Assembly (NCBI GenBank): GCA_019916065.1
Contig: CM034233.1
Span: 17,940,436 to 18,004,435, forward strand
Direction of reading: 5' to 3'
Source of the DNA: Vitellaria paradoxa
Taxonomy: Eukaryota; Streptophyta; Magnoliopsida; Ericales; Sapotaceae
Length of the DNA: 64,000 bases
The translations under genes and the position numbers were made by a program. Below are positions 12,501 through 25,000 of this stretch, piece by piece. Position 1 is the stretch's first letter, and every line of letters starts with the position of its first letter. The notes under the pieces were generated by a model. That model was not told where the DNA came from. It did no database searches and saw nothing but the letters and a program-made list of their open reading frames with translations.

Positions 12501-15198
12501 AGAAGGCGATACTGGTGGTGGTGTTCATCGGAGTTGGGTGTCACCGGAAGTTCACGAAAGTGCATCTGCTAAGTTGTTGCCGACATCATGCGAAGGGTTA
12601 GGGTTTTGTTGCCAACATCACGCGAAGGGCCAGGGTTTTGGACTACGATGGTGACTAAGGTTTTGGACTATAATGGCGGTTAGGGTTTGGAGTTCTCGAC
12701 AGTGAATAAAATTATGATTTGAGGAGGTTGATTTAGTGATCGAGGTTTTGCTCTGATGTTAAAGCTGATGTAGGACAAGAAGAAAGCAAGTTAGGTTAAG
12801 ATTGAGAAGAAGAAGAGAGGAGAAGAAGAGAGGGATAAAATAAACTCAGTACTAGTAAGGCTCAAAACAAATGGGTACAAATAATAAATAATAAAATAAT
12901 AAAAAGAAATAAATCATGTCCTGATTAATATGCTATATATGTTCTACTTGGAGGCAGAGTATAACGAATATATTTTAGAAATATGGTAGTATTTCTATCT
13001 AGGGATATTATTCTTTTCCTAGTTTGAATAGGATCATATATGATTTTCCTTCCATATTATACACATCTACTTGTATTATAAATACGATGTAAGACAACCC
13101 TAATGTGGAGTCAAGCCATTCAACTAACCCCCTATTATAACTAGGAGTTTTTCTTCTAAAATCAAATAAGCTTTCTTGGTGTGTTCCTTAGTCGGCTATT
13201 CTACAGTTATATTCAACCTGGGGTTCTGACCCTACCTATCATTTGATTAATTGTGGGGCCTCCTGGAATTTGTTGGCTATAAGACTTTATCTTAAAGCTC
13301 TTTGTTTATAGGAGTAGTTAGTGAAAGTAATATATTAGTCAATACATGACTCTTTCTTGAATTTTGTTGTAATGTAAAATGTAATTATTATTAGCCAACA
13401 GTGAAATGCTTTTTTTTTTTTTCGAGTTCCATATATGAGGCTTATTCAATGCACCATGACATGCTCAGTATTTTTTGTTTTTTTTGTTTTTTTTGGGGGG
13501 GGGGGTTGTTTATTAATAAAAGGCGTCAAGGGGATTCCATCTGTATACAAAAATAAACAGTTCTCAACAAAAAGACAGTTAGGTTTCGGTGATTTCAGTG
13601 AAAGAAAGCTTTAAGTCTGATTATATACCTTCCCGAAGGCCATTGATATAAAATGAAAAAAAAAAAACACTCCTCAATTTATACAAAGGTGATTTCTCTG
13701 ATCCCATGTCGACTGACTAATGCAAAAAAGAATTAAGCTTGCCTTCCCTTTTTGTGAATCATTATTTTGGTTTTAAACCAACTAAAGTGTTCAAACCTTG
13801 TACAATATTATGAATCGGTTATTGGTGATAACATTTTCAGAAAAATAGTGAAGTTGAAATGAAAATATTGAGATGATGAGTGGTGTTTGAGGAAAAGATA
13901 AAATAGAAAAGATAAAAATGGAAGGAAGATGTGAAGATGGTTTAGATTCATCGAAGACCAATTAATGTGAACGGAAGGAGTGATTTAATCAACTTAGAGG
14001 AGGTTGGTAAAAGATATATAGGAAAGCTATGGAGAATGGGTGGAAAGGACATGAATTTGTTAAACTTAACATAGGATATGACTTACAAATGGAACTGTTG
14101 AGAGAAAATAATAATAGAGTTACCCCCTCTTTAACATCTTAACATGGTGTATCAAAGTGGCAAATGTTCTGGGTTTAAACGTCGCACTGTCACCTAGAAA
14201 AATTTAATAGTTACACGTGTTTGGTTTCTTTAAAAAAGTCAGTTTGGTTACACGCGAAGGGGCATGTTAAGAGAAAATAAATTAATATATAAATAATAAA
14301 GTTGTCTCTCTCGTAATAGCTTAAATTTTTAGGTGAGATGGTGCTTTAACATTTTAACAAAAACCAACTACAGGGAATGGATCCATGTAACTGCCTTCAA
14401 ATAATCGGGACAAAGACTTATTGTTGAGAGTATTATTTGTGCTACCATATGTGAATCCTTTTTCTTAAATGTTAACCAGACCAACAAAATCCATAGAAAT
14501 ATCAAAAGAGTACCATAAAAAATGCTTGGATAGCTTAATAACTAGCTTGAAATCTATTCCACTATATTGGAAGTCAATTGGAATGCTTATGATTCTAATT
14601 CGTTATCTGCAGCTATATATATGAACCTTCTACCACTGTTACGGAAGTAGTAGACTTTTTGGATGGGCAAAGAAGCTCTCTTCTACAACTTCAAGAAAAG
14701 CGTAGCGTTAATGTAGGTCAATTATCCAACTTTTCTGGCAACATTTAGTTAAGCATTTAGTCACTCTAGAATAATAAACATGCTTGCGTTCTGCAGATTC
14801 CCTGTTGTTTGGATAGCCAATTTTCTGGCATGGTAGAAGCTTGGGCTTCTGGATTAACTTGGAGGGAAATTATGATGGATTGTGCAATGGATGAAGGAGA
14901 TCTTGCCCGCCTGTTACGACGAACTATTGATTTATTAGCTCAGGTAATGTAATGTAAAGTACATAATGTAGCCTCACCGACCCACCATGCAAACTCTTAT
15001 GCATCGGCTAGATATGCAAGATAATGATGCTTTGCTTATTTTTCTAATTGGATTTTTGTGATGCTTTCATCTACACAATTTTTCTTTCCCTAATTGCAGG
15101 TTCCTAAGTTGCCTGATATTGATCCATTGCTGCAAAGGAATGCGATGGCCGCTGCCAATGTCATGGACCGACCACCGATAAGCGAACTGGCTGGGTGA
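526..15198 (+). CDS. ISE2: DExH-box RNA helicase ISE2/DExH15, chloroplastic (3' part, seven exons)
   Basis: C-terminal part of the plastid Ski2/Mtr4-type RNA helicase ISE2 (EMB25/PDE317), which works in chloroplast RNA processing and affects plasmodesmata. Exons, all with GT-AG borders and compatible phases: 526-732, 1160-1525, 2201-2434, 3229-3449, 14613-14712, 14797-14943, 15100-15198 (TGA stop). They encode about 457 residues; the full protein is near 1,170, so the helicase core lies upstream of the window. The part seen is the region after the helicase motifs, with a coiled stretch (exon 2201-2434, many Lys/Arg) and the DSHCT-type C-terminal domain (for example LGETAAAIRGENELWLAMVL, then DEGDLARLLRRTIDLLAQ). 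The end PPISELAG is typical of the family. The reading frame is intact despite an 11.2-kb intron (3450-14612) packed with retroelements. Family identity is recognised from memory and is firm; expression across the large intron is not shown. Confidence 0.93.
4187..4362 (+). repeat. Decayed copia-type LTR with primer-site-like end
   Basis: TGTTGGAAATAAATG starts an LTR-like stretch with a TATA-like TATTATAAAT near 4280. It ends next to CGGTATTAAAGCC (4350-4362), a worn version of the tRNA-Met primer site TGGTATCAGAGC. A diverged relative in the same orientation lies at about 12930-13200. The two may be the LTRs of the outermost, oldest element in the ISE2 intron. Confidence 0.45.
4825..5153. 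mobile_element. Tourist-like MITE, family A copy 1
   Basis: The ends are inverted (GGTAGCATTTGG at left, CCAAATGAGCCC at right) and TTA is duplicated on both sides (4822-4824 and 5154-5156), the target-site pattern of PIF/Harbinger-derived Tourist MITEs. The interior is mostly T-rich, then A-rich, so it folds as a long hairpin. Relatives lie at 31789, 39141 and 43513. Confidence 0.75.
5493..5691 (-). repeat. 3' LTR of the copia element
   Basis: 199 bp. On the minus strand it runs from TGTTAGAATATG to CTGATTTTCAACT. It ends against the polypurine tract and carries the target duplication on its left. It matches the copy at 10596-10794 except at five positions. Confidence 0.95.
5692..5700 (-). 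promoter_or_regulatory. Polypurine tract of the copia element
   Basis: The minus strand reads GAGGGGGAG directly before the 3' LTR. This is the expected priming site for plus-strand DNA synthesis. The last codons of pol overlap it. Confidence 0.88.
5699..9971 (-). pseudogene. copia gag-pol, broken by three stops and a frameshift
   Basis: The frame starts at 9971 (MAINPSTVKT) with a gag domain. It continues through a CCHC zinc knuckle (about 9152-9111, C-x2-C-x4-H-x4-C), protease motif DSGASAH (about 8850), the integrase zinc motif (WHCRLGHP, then ACQLGKHH), integrase QQNGVAERKH (about 8015), reverse transcriptase YVDDIIISG (about 6645), and RNase H (SSAEAEYRAM, about 6035). It ends at 5699. 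In-frame stops lie at 9557-9555 (gag), 8753-8751 (after protease) and 8387-8385 (integrase zinc region). A frame change near 8150 separates the first part of integrase from a long intact frame, 8173-5699, that holds the catalytic integrase end, RT and RNase H. Domain identity is clear from motifs. The element is non-autonomous unless supplied in trans. Confidence 0.95.
9972..10583 (-). other. Untranslated leader of the copia element, GC-rich in part
   Basis: The stretch between primer site and gag start has no convincing gene. Bases 10260-10510 are strongly GC- and CpG-rich compared with the AT-rich surroundings, with repeated GCGCG motifs. A run of T follows at about 10527-10544. It is probably the packaging/leader region of the element RNA. 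Confidence 0.6.
10584..10595 (-). promoter_or_regulatory. Primer-binding site of the copia element (initiator tRNA-Met type)
   Basis: The minus strand reads TGGTATCAGAGC and directly abuts the 5' LTR. This is the usual plant copia primer site, complementary to the 3' end of initiator tRNA-Met. Confidence 0.92.
10596..10794 (-). repeat. 5' LTR of the copia element
   Basis: 199-bp partner of the LTR at 5493-5691, with five substitutions. The target duplication CTAAT follows at 10795-10799. On the minus strand a TATA-like TATAAATAGAGTATG lies in the LTR and probably serves as the element promoter. Confidence 0.95.
11485..11940 (-). pseudogene. Ty3/gypsy-type gag remnant
   Basis: One minus-strand frame of about 150 codons keeps the layout of the retrotransposon gag domain: RPYFSGTINTHEFLD, then CIRLTKTRLTNYAREY, then SYVDEYFNQFKTL, then CAISRFVLGLRPCIREKF. 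It is interrupted by four stops (three TGA, one TAG), two or more at places where the family has tryptophan, plus a terminal TAA. It belongs to the older element that surrounds the copia insertion. No protease or polymerase remnant was recognised beside it. Confidence 0.7.
12766..12916 (-). repeat. LTR-like copy of the older gypsy-type element
   Basis: About 151 bp, begins TGATGTAGGACAAG on the + strand and ends near AAAGAAATAAATCA. It matches both ends of the LTR copy that starts at 5204 but lacks part of the middle. Its left side touches a worn primer site. Confidence 0.6.
12930..13200 (+). repeat. Decayed copia-type LTR, partner of 4187-4362
   Basis: It contains CATATATGATTTTCCTTCC, TACACATCT and GTATTATAAATACGATG in the same order as the stretch at about 4240-4300. 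Both copies read on the + strand and flank the gypsy-type element. They may be the two LTRs of an older outer element; similarity was judged by eye. Confidence 0.4.
14096..14359 (+). mobile_element. TRIM-like miniature LTR retrotransposon
   Basis: Two short terminal repeats start TGTT(G/A)AGAGAAAATAA and end CTTTAACAT(C/T)TTAACA: 14096-14144 (49 bp, shortened) and 14265-14359 (95 bp). Directly after the first is TGGTGTATCAAAG (14145), a slightly changed tRNA-Met primer site. Directly before the second is a purine-rich GCGAAGGGGCA. There is no coding capacity and the whole is 264 bp. This is the TRIM layout. A target duplication is not clear. Confidence 0.75.
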
Positions 15199-18100
15199 AA
15201 ATTAAAAAGCCATTCAAGGCATTACCATCTTTGTGCGTTTTAACCTCCTATTATTCTCTGATATCAGGTAATGCATCTATGTTATTTTTTTGAATGGTAA
15301 TACATCTGTGTTATTTGAACTTCAGTAAGACATTATCAATGGTTTGTTGAACGGTATAGTTCAGGAGGATCTGCCAAAATAACATGCCTGATAGAAAGGG
15401 GTATTAAGTATTCAGTTAATGAATAAATATTTCTATCCAATTTATTTATTTTTTTATTTTTATATGCTGAGAGTAATGCTTTTGTTGGGGGTTCTGTCAA
15501 GAAGAGCACCCCTTCAACATAGAATTAGTGTGTGTTCATTGAAATAATTAATGTTCGACAAGAAAAATGATTTAATTAATTAGTTCAGAAAAACATCTTG
15601 GAAATGCCTCCTATATGTCCATGGTCTCAAGTTTGTGGAACATTAAATTTCTTTTTTCCTAATTTTTGATGTTGTTTGCTCCACTGAGTTGACCCAACTT
15701 TTGCTAACGAGATTCTTTTCCCATCACAGATGTGTTGAAGTTGTTATGCGTACCATATCCACAAATAATTATGCTATTGTCCTGGCATTAGAAATAGAAA
15801 GATTTATGGTGTAATGGTGGAAATGACACCGGGCATTTGCTGCCGCAGAAAAGTCCTGGGTCGGTGATCTCTTAAATCCTCATATTTTCTGAAGCATCTT
15901 ATTGATAGTACTAAGTTGCCCTGGCAAACAGAAGCAACCCCCATAAAAAAGTAAAATTAGACGATTAAACATTCTTTACATGAATAAATTCTTCTTCCTT
16001 TGCACCGTCATGCTGCATTTGGCTTTGATCTAGCTCAGCTATTCCTGCTGCTTAGGTGCTTCCTTCCTGACACCTGCTATTTTTTTTTTTTTTACCCAAA
16101 CTCATTGCAGCAACTAGCAAGAAAGGTGCAACTCTAAGGCTAAAAGGAGAGTACTTGACGGCACGGATGAAAGGCATACAAGTGCATTCATGTTACCAAC
16201 GGCCAAGCTCACCCATGATCATGGGTTGGTGTGGCCCTAACCTTCAAACCTTAATTATAGATTGGTGTTACCAACAGCCACAGATGCTCATCTTCGTTTT
16301 AGGGAGGCTGGCTAGGATATTATTATATATACCTATTTTCATTGCTCCTAAAAGAACTGTCTTTATGCTTTAGTAAGCAAGTAAATGTTCTGGCCAGTCT
16401 CATATGGTTGAGCAATTTCTCAGGATTTCTGAGTTTTATTATTCAATATATATATATATATATATTTATATATTTTTTATTTTGGAAGTGTAAATCAAAT
16501 GACAAGAGGGACTAGTCAGTCCAAGGTAAAATATTCAGAGTCAAGACTTTTATCTTTTTTCTTAATGATATTGGTTTTGTTATATCGTATGGTATGGACG
16601 AGTATTATTTTGGATTATGATCATAAAAATCTATCCATAGAAAATTAATTATTGGCATAAAAAAAATGGGAGAAGAATTCATTTCATTTCCGGTATCATA
16701 GCACTTCAGCCACTTCGTTGATTTTTTTTTTTTTTTTTTAATAAGAGAACCAAATTATTAACTAATTACATTGTTAATTTTTAAAAAAATATTAAACTGC
16801 TAATGATTTATTAAAAATTATTGTTAATGATTATATTCGGAGTGTATAAATAATTATGAACTTTAAATTATTTTAATTGTTTTGACATTTTTTTATTTAT
16901 TATCAATTGATTTAACAAAAATCATCGAGTATCTGGGGAATATGCATATTCAGAAATTATTAATTATTTACATTATTCATTCAAAAAAATTATTTAACTA
17001 TTCAAACTGAATTATTAGTTGATTACATTATCAATTCTTAAAAATTATTAAATTATTGCGACTCTATTAAAAATAATTATTATTAATGGTCATATCAAAG
17101 CATATAAATAATTATAAACAAATTATTTTAATATACTTTAAACATTTATTTTATATATGTGTATATATTAATAAATTATACTAATAATTATATACTCCTA
17201 TCATATTTTTATTTTTATTTTTTTTTCAAAATTACCATGTAGTTGTGTCTTCTGTGCTTTGTGGGGCAAGGATCCAAGGTTTTCGAAGAAAATGTTGTGT
17301 TAGTGTATTGACATCGTTATCATATGGTACCTATTGTTGCGGTTTTTGATTCGTTATTATTAAATAATAATTATTAAAAAAAGTATATATAAAATATAAT
17401 TTAAGTAAAATACAAATTATAAATAACATACTTTTTATTTTCATATTGATTTTGATTAAGATAACTATTTAACATATTTAACATTTTATATAAAGAAACA
17501 AAAAAAAAAAAAAAAAAACAAAGAAAAAGGTTTATGTAAAGTTTGATAAGAAAGTAAAGAACAGAAGTCAAGGGAACTTAAAAACATTCAAGTATTTTAA
17601 GAAATTTTAACATGATCCAGAAATTTTTAGTAACGGATTAAAGGTTTTTAAAGTTAAAATATAACTTCAAGAGTAATTTTAAGACTTGAAATTGTATTTT
17701 TTGCTTTTAAATGTTTATGAAAATTCCTTTAAATAAAAATTTTTTAACCTTGATAGTTATTTATTTATTTATTTAACTTTAATCATTGGAAGTTCCTAAG
17801 CACCATTTTCATTTAAACTGAAAATATTCTTGTTATACTTATAACTGTATTATTGCAGCCAATATTCATTTGGCTAACTCAAAACTTGGGACGAAAATAA
17901 GAAAAAAAAAATAGAAACAAAGGGGGAAAAAAAGAAAAAAAAGGGCAAAGGATAAATTTGAATAGGTAAAATAAAAGGGGAATGAACATAAATATTACAT
18001 TCTCTTATTTGCTTTTAAAAGATAAAATATCGTAATCATTCCATCATTTATTCTCTCGAAAATGAAAAGAATGAGTCTTGATAGAATATTTATAGAATTA

Positions 18101-19076
18101 CCTACTATAAAGTGTATTATTCACCATTATAATAAATAATTTTAAGTATTAAATAAAACACTTTATCATTTGTCAATTTTTGTTATATCCTGTTAAAATA
18201 ATTTAATTTAACTAACTATTAAATTTACTTTTAGTCAATAATATATAGACTTTATTAAATTAAAATTAATTTTTAATAAATAATAATTCATTGTTAAATT
18301 ATGTTCTTTATTAATATAATTCATTAAAATTAATTTTTATCAAAATAAATACCATGTTATTGTTGAAATATTTTATTTTATTAAAATAAATTTTTTTAAT
18401 TAAATTATTAATAACATTAAATACATATTTACTTTTTATTATAAAGATAGTACAAATGTTTATTCATATTTTCATTCCATCCTATTATACCATGCATCAT
18501 TTTCATCCCTAAACTCATTCTTCGTATATATCAAGTATGATTACTTCCATCCTCATAGTCACAGTCTTAACCTCAAGTGCATCTCATTTTTACTTCCAAC
18601 CAAATGTAACTCAAATTACTTATATTTATTTACAAATTTGGGTACAAATGTGCCTCAAAAAATGCCACAGGGTTTGAAACTATATATACACTGCAATCTT
18701 TTAAGCCTGGTACCCTTTCCTCGCCTCTTTATTAAACGACAATTCCTCAAATTCTCTGGTAGCGCCAGCAACTATACACTTTTAGCGCCTTGAATAAAAA
18801 AATCCGTTTGGCTACTGAAAAAAACAACCAAAACTCACATCATCAAGACTATTATTTTTCATTAGTTGAAGGAAAAAAAGAAAAAAAGAGGTAATCTGTA
18901 TATGTGTGTGTTCATATTAAGATTTATAACTGTGCAGAGCCAATTATGGTAGCATATTATGCAAGTAACTAAGCCTTGTTATGGGATTAGGTATCCAAAA
19001 CAAGCTGGGTAAATCCAAAATATGGGGATATACGTATACGTACCGTATGTACTTAAGCTGTCGAAGAAAAGCATAA
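15199..19076. other. Intergenic gap between convergent ISE2 and SNL genes
   Basis: The first kilobase or so after the ISE2 stop is probably 3' untranslated sequence (possible AATAAA signal at 15422). From about 16440 it is very AT-rich, with a TA microsatellite near 16447-16466 and A/T homopolymers. The last few hundred bases before 19077 should hold the SNL 3' untranslated region. No further gene is seen. Confidence 0.6.
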
Positions 19077-22000
19077 CTACACATGAGAAGAAAGGAATCT
19101 GTGAAACCGTTCTACTCTGGTTAGACAACCTTTCGAAGACTTTGCTCGTTCATGGCATGCAGTATAGTAATGCAGACACCGCCTTTTTCTCGTCCGGAAC
19201 AAGAAATCTTCTGTGTCTAAAACATAAGAGACCTAACGCAGATGGACAAATAAAACCATATTTAGCACAAAAAGTAGTGCTTTGAGCATCGAACCAATTA
19301 GTACAAATATTTTATCAGTCATTATTTTCGACGACAAAAACCGAACGCCATAAAACACACCTTCGATGAATTGCAAGCCATCTTGCACTCGAGACCATTC
19401 ACAACTTGAAGTCCCTCCATGGCTTGGCATGTTGCGGAGGATTCGTCTCTCAACTCATATTTGCGCTTATTTCTGCAAATACAAGCAGGTATTCACCGAC
19501 CAAAAATATTAGAGTAATGCTACACGACCAGAAAAATTGAAAGAGGGAAGGCAGCCCCATGACATCAGCTTTGTAAGCCGTTGGATCAAAATTGGGTGGC
19601 TCATCCAATGGCTCACAAGGTTGATGCACAACTAATGTTAGCCACCCCGAATTCGAAAAATTTGTCAGAAATAATAACTAAAATATTGTGAACACTCGTC
19701 TGGCTATCACATGAAAAAACTATAAAAGTCTATTTTAACTATAACTCTGATAGACACATCCTAAGTTGACCATGCAGGTGTCATTTTCCAAATTATGGCA
19801 GCACAAATGATTAAAAACCTTTCTCTGTTTGATAAGTACCTTCTCAAGTAAATCCCAGACTTCTTTTTGTTAGGAACAGATGACAATAACTCGTTATGCA
19901 GATATCCTGCAAAATTAGGGTCGATGGAGATGGCAGTTGCTTCAGGCTTATCATGGCCATATTCCATAAGCCGTATGGACAATCGAGTGGGCTCAGATGC
20001 CTGCAGCAAATCCAAATACACTTGTATATCAGGCATGTTAGAAACTATTATGCATATCTTCAAATAAAAGTCCAAGCTAAACTGGAAAAGGAATGCATAA
20101 GAGTGTAAAAAGGCCTACGCATTCAAACCGATATATGTCTTTATCCTCAAGAACACGGGCATTTTCATAATAAACTGCATCAACAAATCTCCCAGGTTTT
20201 CTTGATTTTTCATACGTGTATAATTGTAGAAGTTTGTTGTCCATCTCATTAGTTGCAATCATTTGAAGCTATAGGATACCACAAAAATGAATCTTCAGGA
20301 CAAAGAGAAAGGGAATATTAAAGTGGAAGAACACACGACTAAGAAGGGATTATGATACCAATACCTGTTTCACAATTTTATATATTAGTTTGTCTAAGGT
20401 GAAGAGAAAATATGACTGGGTTCCAATAATAGCTTGGCAATCATCCTCAAATTTTGTATTATTAGAGGAACCATTGAGTAAATTGTAAAGTGCAGTCATA
20501 AATCTGTGACACATAGAAGATTGAAAATTAATATGCATTCATCATTTGAATGTCATACAAAACAAAACTCATAACACAAACCCACCTTGCATAAAGATCT
20601 GTTGAACTAGGATCAGTTGAACCCCTCCGCTTCTTTTCAACAGATGAACAACTAATTTTTGCTGATTGTATTCTCTCATACAGTGTCTGCAAAGTTCAGA
20701 GGAAGAAAAAGAATTGAGTTACAACTCTGTAAACCACCCTGGAAGATAACTACTTGAGAAAAATATTTCAAAACAAACTAAGCCTTACTCGATGAAGCCT
20801 CAAAAGCACATAGAAGGAATCATTTCCATAAAAAACACGAGAACCTTTCAGAGTGTGATGTAATGCCGGAGGAACTTGCTTTGTAAGAGGTTTCACTGTT
20901 CTTAGAAAAAGTTCTGAGAATGGCAACAAGGTTCCATCTCTTCCAACATCATGTGCATCAGCCATCCCTTCAGCCTCACCTTCAATTTGAACCTTATTAT
21001 CATTCTCATCATGGTCTCTCTCTTCTTCTTGCTCCTCATGGGAGTAATCTTCACCATCGGCAGACTCACCAGCCAAAACATCACCATCCTCGGATCCATC
21101 CTTGCTATCCTTTGAAGACCTCTGAGCACTTTCCTTATCTTCATCATCAGCATCAGCATCAGCATCATTTTGTCCTCCTGCCTCTCTGAAATGTATCTCT
21201 TCTCCTCCGTGTTCTGTTTGATATTGCTTGCTTGCAGCACCATCCTTAGACTTACATGCAGTCTCTAAATCACCATCTCCATATGCTGCAAAATTATCCT
21301 CAAAATCTCCATCTGGGGACAGTTCACCCTCCTCTCTTTCAATTTTGAAGTGCTCAACAGATTCTTCATGATATCTTTGAGCCGGAGTACTTTCATCTTC
21401 AGTTCTGGAAGGATTTGGTTCTTTGGGAGTAATGACAGTTGTAAGACCACTTGGACTGCCATTACTTTGCCCAACTCTTGCAACAACAGCCCGTGATGTA
21501 TTAGCCTTCATGACATCTTTTGTGTCCATTTTCCCCTGAGGCCGACAAGGAACCACAAGCATTGGTTCCAGGAAGGTTTTCCAAATCTTCAAAACTTCAT
21601 TCAGCTGTTCAGCTGTGCAAACTTCACCACAAGAATATTTGATGAGATGATACAGGTCCTCATGGATGTCTGAACCAGCATATTCAAATTCCATATGTGG
21701 ATTCATAGGCCGTCTATTTCCAGCAGCAACAGTAAGAATCACGTCATCTTCTTTTCGTTGCTTTTCACTGATCTCTTTGATCTCACTCAATAAGACTGTA
21801 CAAAGATGATAAGGCCTAAAAAGTTATGATGTCGCAGGACATCTCATATTATTTGGTAATTTAATGAGTTCCTAATGTCGAACATAATATGTGAACCTAT
21901 TAATCCTTATCTTTTACATGGTATTTACAAATATTAATTTGGCTTTTAAAATAAAACATTTCCTAGGTCTTAAACTGGTGGTTGCTATGGACTAATTCTC

Positions 22001-25000
22001 TTTCCATAGTTGCCCAAACACTTCCATAATGAAAATAATTGCAGAAGAATGAGCACATAAAGACACAAAATCCTCTTGCATCTATGGGGAAGTCACAGCA
22101 GATGCCAGCTCAAAAGGTCTCAAATATATATATATATATATATTAACAAACTTGTTCAAAGAAATAGGAAGGCATCTTTCCTTACTTTTTGATTATAAAC
22201 CATAAGTAAAACATGTTTCGTTATTTATATTTGACAATGATACTTTTTATTTGGATCAGGTTGGTGCCACATGGAATTACAACTAATTATTATTATTATT
22301 ATTATGATTATGATTATTATTCTTCTTATTATTTTGCTGAAACTACAATTAATTTAAATCCAACCAGATAACAAATGGGTAAGTAGATTTAGATCAAAAT
22401 TGGCTAATGAACAAGTCTCCAATTATATTTCAGAATTTGGATTATAAACCATAAGTAAAACTGATATTGGTTGCAAAATTTGAACAGTCACTAGTAAAGA
22501 ACAGAAAAAATAGAGGAGCTCCAATTTAACCAAAAGCTTCAGTACTTGGCCTTATGACATGGGTCACATGGACAATTCATCACAGTGCCACAGCGTTGAT
22601 GACATTAAATATCAGCATATACATGCCCTACATCTTCATTATTCTTTCCAACCTTATTCCCATTTTCATTTTCTCTTAAAGGTGCATACCTTATAATTTT
22701 TAGCCTCCGTTTTTTTATTATTATTTTTTTCAAACAAAATGGTTCAAGCCCCAATTTCACAAGCAAATTTTCATAAAGATATTAGAAAAGAAATTTCTCG
22801 TAGCAACAAGGCACAAGCTAGGCATGGTTTAAGTACATAGCATCCAAATTGTGGTAATGCGAGGGGGTGGGTTACACAACCTAACATGGATAGAAAGACT
22901 AAAGAAAGACAATGTTCAATATAGTTTGGAAGATATGGATCAAGAAAAAAGGTTCATGTAGCCAACCCCCTTTAGTTGGGAAAAGGCTAAGTTGAATTGA
23001 TTTTATCATAAGAGGATTTTCTTAAAAAATTATAGTCATTAAATGAACAGGACAATTTATATTATACACCATGACACAAATTGATAACAAAGATCACCTT
23101 CTAGAATTCTAATTAAAAGGAGGTCAAATTTACAATGATTCTCACCTACACCAAAATATTGAGCTCTAAATTACCTTTTGCACTCAAGCTTTTTGCGTCC
23201 TGCTGCTTGAAGTAAAAGCTACGATGATCAAATGATTTGTGATAGTTCTTCGTGTAAACCTCAGCCCAAACTTTATTAAAATCAGCACGACACCTTGCCC
23301 ACTCTTCTTGTTTCTGCTTCAAGCGAGTTAATATGACTGGCAGGGCATGAAGTGGATTCTTCCTCAACACATCCATCACATCAAGGCCATGGTCACCATA
23401 CAAGCGTTCAATGCACCTTAGATTCAGAGCTACAATAAACAGAAAAGAAAGAAGTCAACATGACAGCACAAGCAATAACCTGGAAATTCATTTATCATTT
23501 ATTAACTTTATCACCTGTGAGATGTTCATCAATTGAAATAGGACTATCTGTTTTAATTGTGTTATCATTGATCCTGTCCAATAGTTCTTCTACACGCCTA
23601 GTTGTCACATTAGCATTCTCCAACAGCATGTCTAGTTCAAACCTGACATCATAAGCAACAGTGGCATCAGTGTGTTGGTCTCTGTATAATTTGAAAGAAA
23701 AAGAGCAATTGCCTGTGCACCACAAGAAAAAGATGAACGCACAAAATCATGGAATAAAACAATAATATTACAAGAAAGAGAGGGATTCCAGCAGCAAAAA
23801 TCATCCAAACAGAAGGGACAGCATTGCACAATTAAGTAGGCAAATAAACTATTAACCTAAAACTGAATCCTAATTACAAAGAAATAGGAAATTAACTGAG
23901 CAAAAAGGCAGAAAAGTAGGTTTTAATTCATGTCAATTAAAGATAAAAATGCAAATGAATAATATATAAAGACGCCAGGAAGTTTCAAACCTGTCATCTT
24001 CACATTGAAACAAACTTTCTTCATACTGATTTTTGCGCATGTGTTTAAAAGAGTAATCCTCACTTCCGGAAGTGACAGACACCCACTCATCATTCAATAC
24101 ACTACGCTCAAACTTCGTTCTCTTGCTTGTTAAGGATATCGAATACTGCATCAGTCAAACAAAAATTCCAAAGGAACATAGAACTTGGTAAGCAGAACAA
24201 CTAAAAATTGAAAAATTCGATGAAAGAAATGCTTACGTTAGTTGGCAGACGTCGATAACTGGGACTGCACTGCTCACAGTTGGAGAGGTCAAGTTCTTGA
24301 ATGGGTTTTCCTATACACTTATCCTTGCTTGAGAACAGAGACATCCTGTGGCTTGCTAAATCTTTACTGCCAAAGGACACACCTTTGTCAGGTCGATCCC
24401 TTTCTCTAATTTCACGATTTCTATCTTTATTCCTATCATAGCTCTCATGATCCTGATCTCTATCCCTATCCTCTATCAGTGGTCTAGGCAAATTTCCTTC
24501 ATTCCACACGGATCCTGCAAAGAATTGAGAGCCAGGTTAGAAATTACTGCAAACAGTTTCAGCATATTTCAATGCCTCGAAAAAAAATGAGTGTCATAAG
24601 TCAAATACTTGAAATCATGCAAACAACGATAAAGAATTAAACATGCCTGAACACCCTGGGTGATAATGAGCCAAGAGAAGCATCTAATAAGACAAAACTA
24701 CCAAAACTAAAATTAAATCATTTAACTTACTTTTACTCAAAACACCAGCAACAGCAAGAAAACCATCTGCAGGAAAGATGAGATAGAATTCAAAATTGAA
24801 AAATCTAGGTCAGAAATTTGTAAAGCAGTAGCCAAGCAAAATAATATAATTAAATAAAAAAAGCTTTATGAGCTGCAGACTGCAGTCAACAATGATTTAC
24901 CAATTTTTTCAGAGCATGCAAAAAATTCGTTAAACCCCTCGATCAATTCTGGATATCTCCCAAGCAAATCATCAACCTGGCACAACCAGAAGATTCCATG

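Larger units (their letters stand above)
5204..12916 (-). mobile_element. Decayed Ty3/gypsy-type LTR element, split by a copia insertion
   Basis: Two LTR-like copies share TGATGTA(A/G)GA...GAAAGCAAGTTAGG at their left ends and AACAAATGGG...AAAGAAATAAATC at their right ends. One copy runs from 5204 to about 10856 and is interrupted by the copia element at 5493-10794. The other is at 12766-12916 and lacks an internal piece. Next to the second copy, the minus strand reads ACATCAGAGC (about 12750-12759), a worn primer-binding site, so the element reads on the minus strand with its 5' LTR at 12766-12916. A gag remnant lies at 11485-11940. The polypurine tract and the target duplication are not clear. 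The interior 10857-12749 is otherwise non-coding. Confidence 0.6.

Noticed and set aside
14145..14200. Sequence like a tRNA T-arm (CTGGGTTTAAACGTCGC)
   Set aside because: Explained as the interior of the TRIM-like element; no cloverleaf could be drawn.
20920..21189. Plus-strand open frame rich in His over the SNL acidic region
   Set aside because: Shadow of the GAT/GAA-rich coding sequence of SNL exon 21795-20789 on the other strand.
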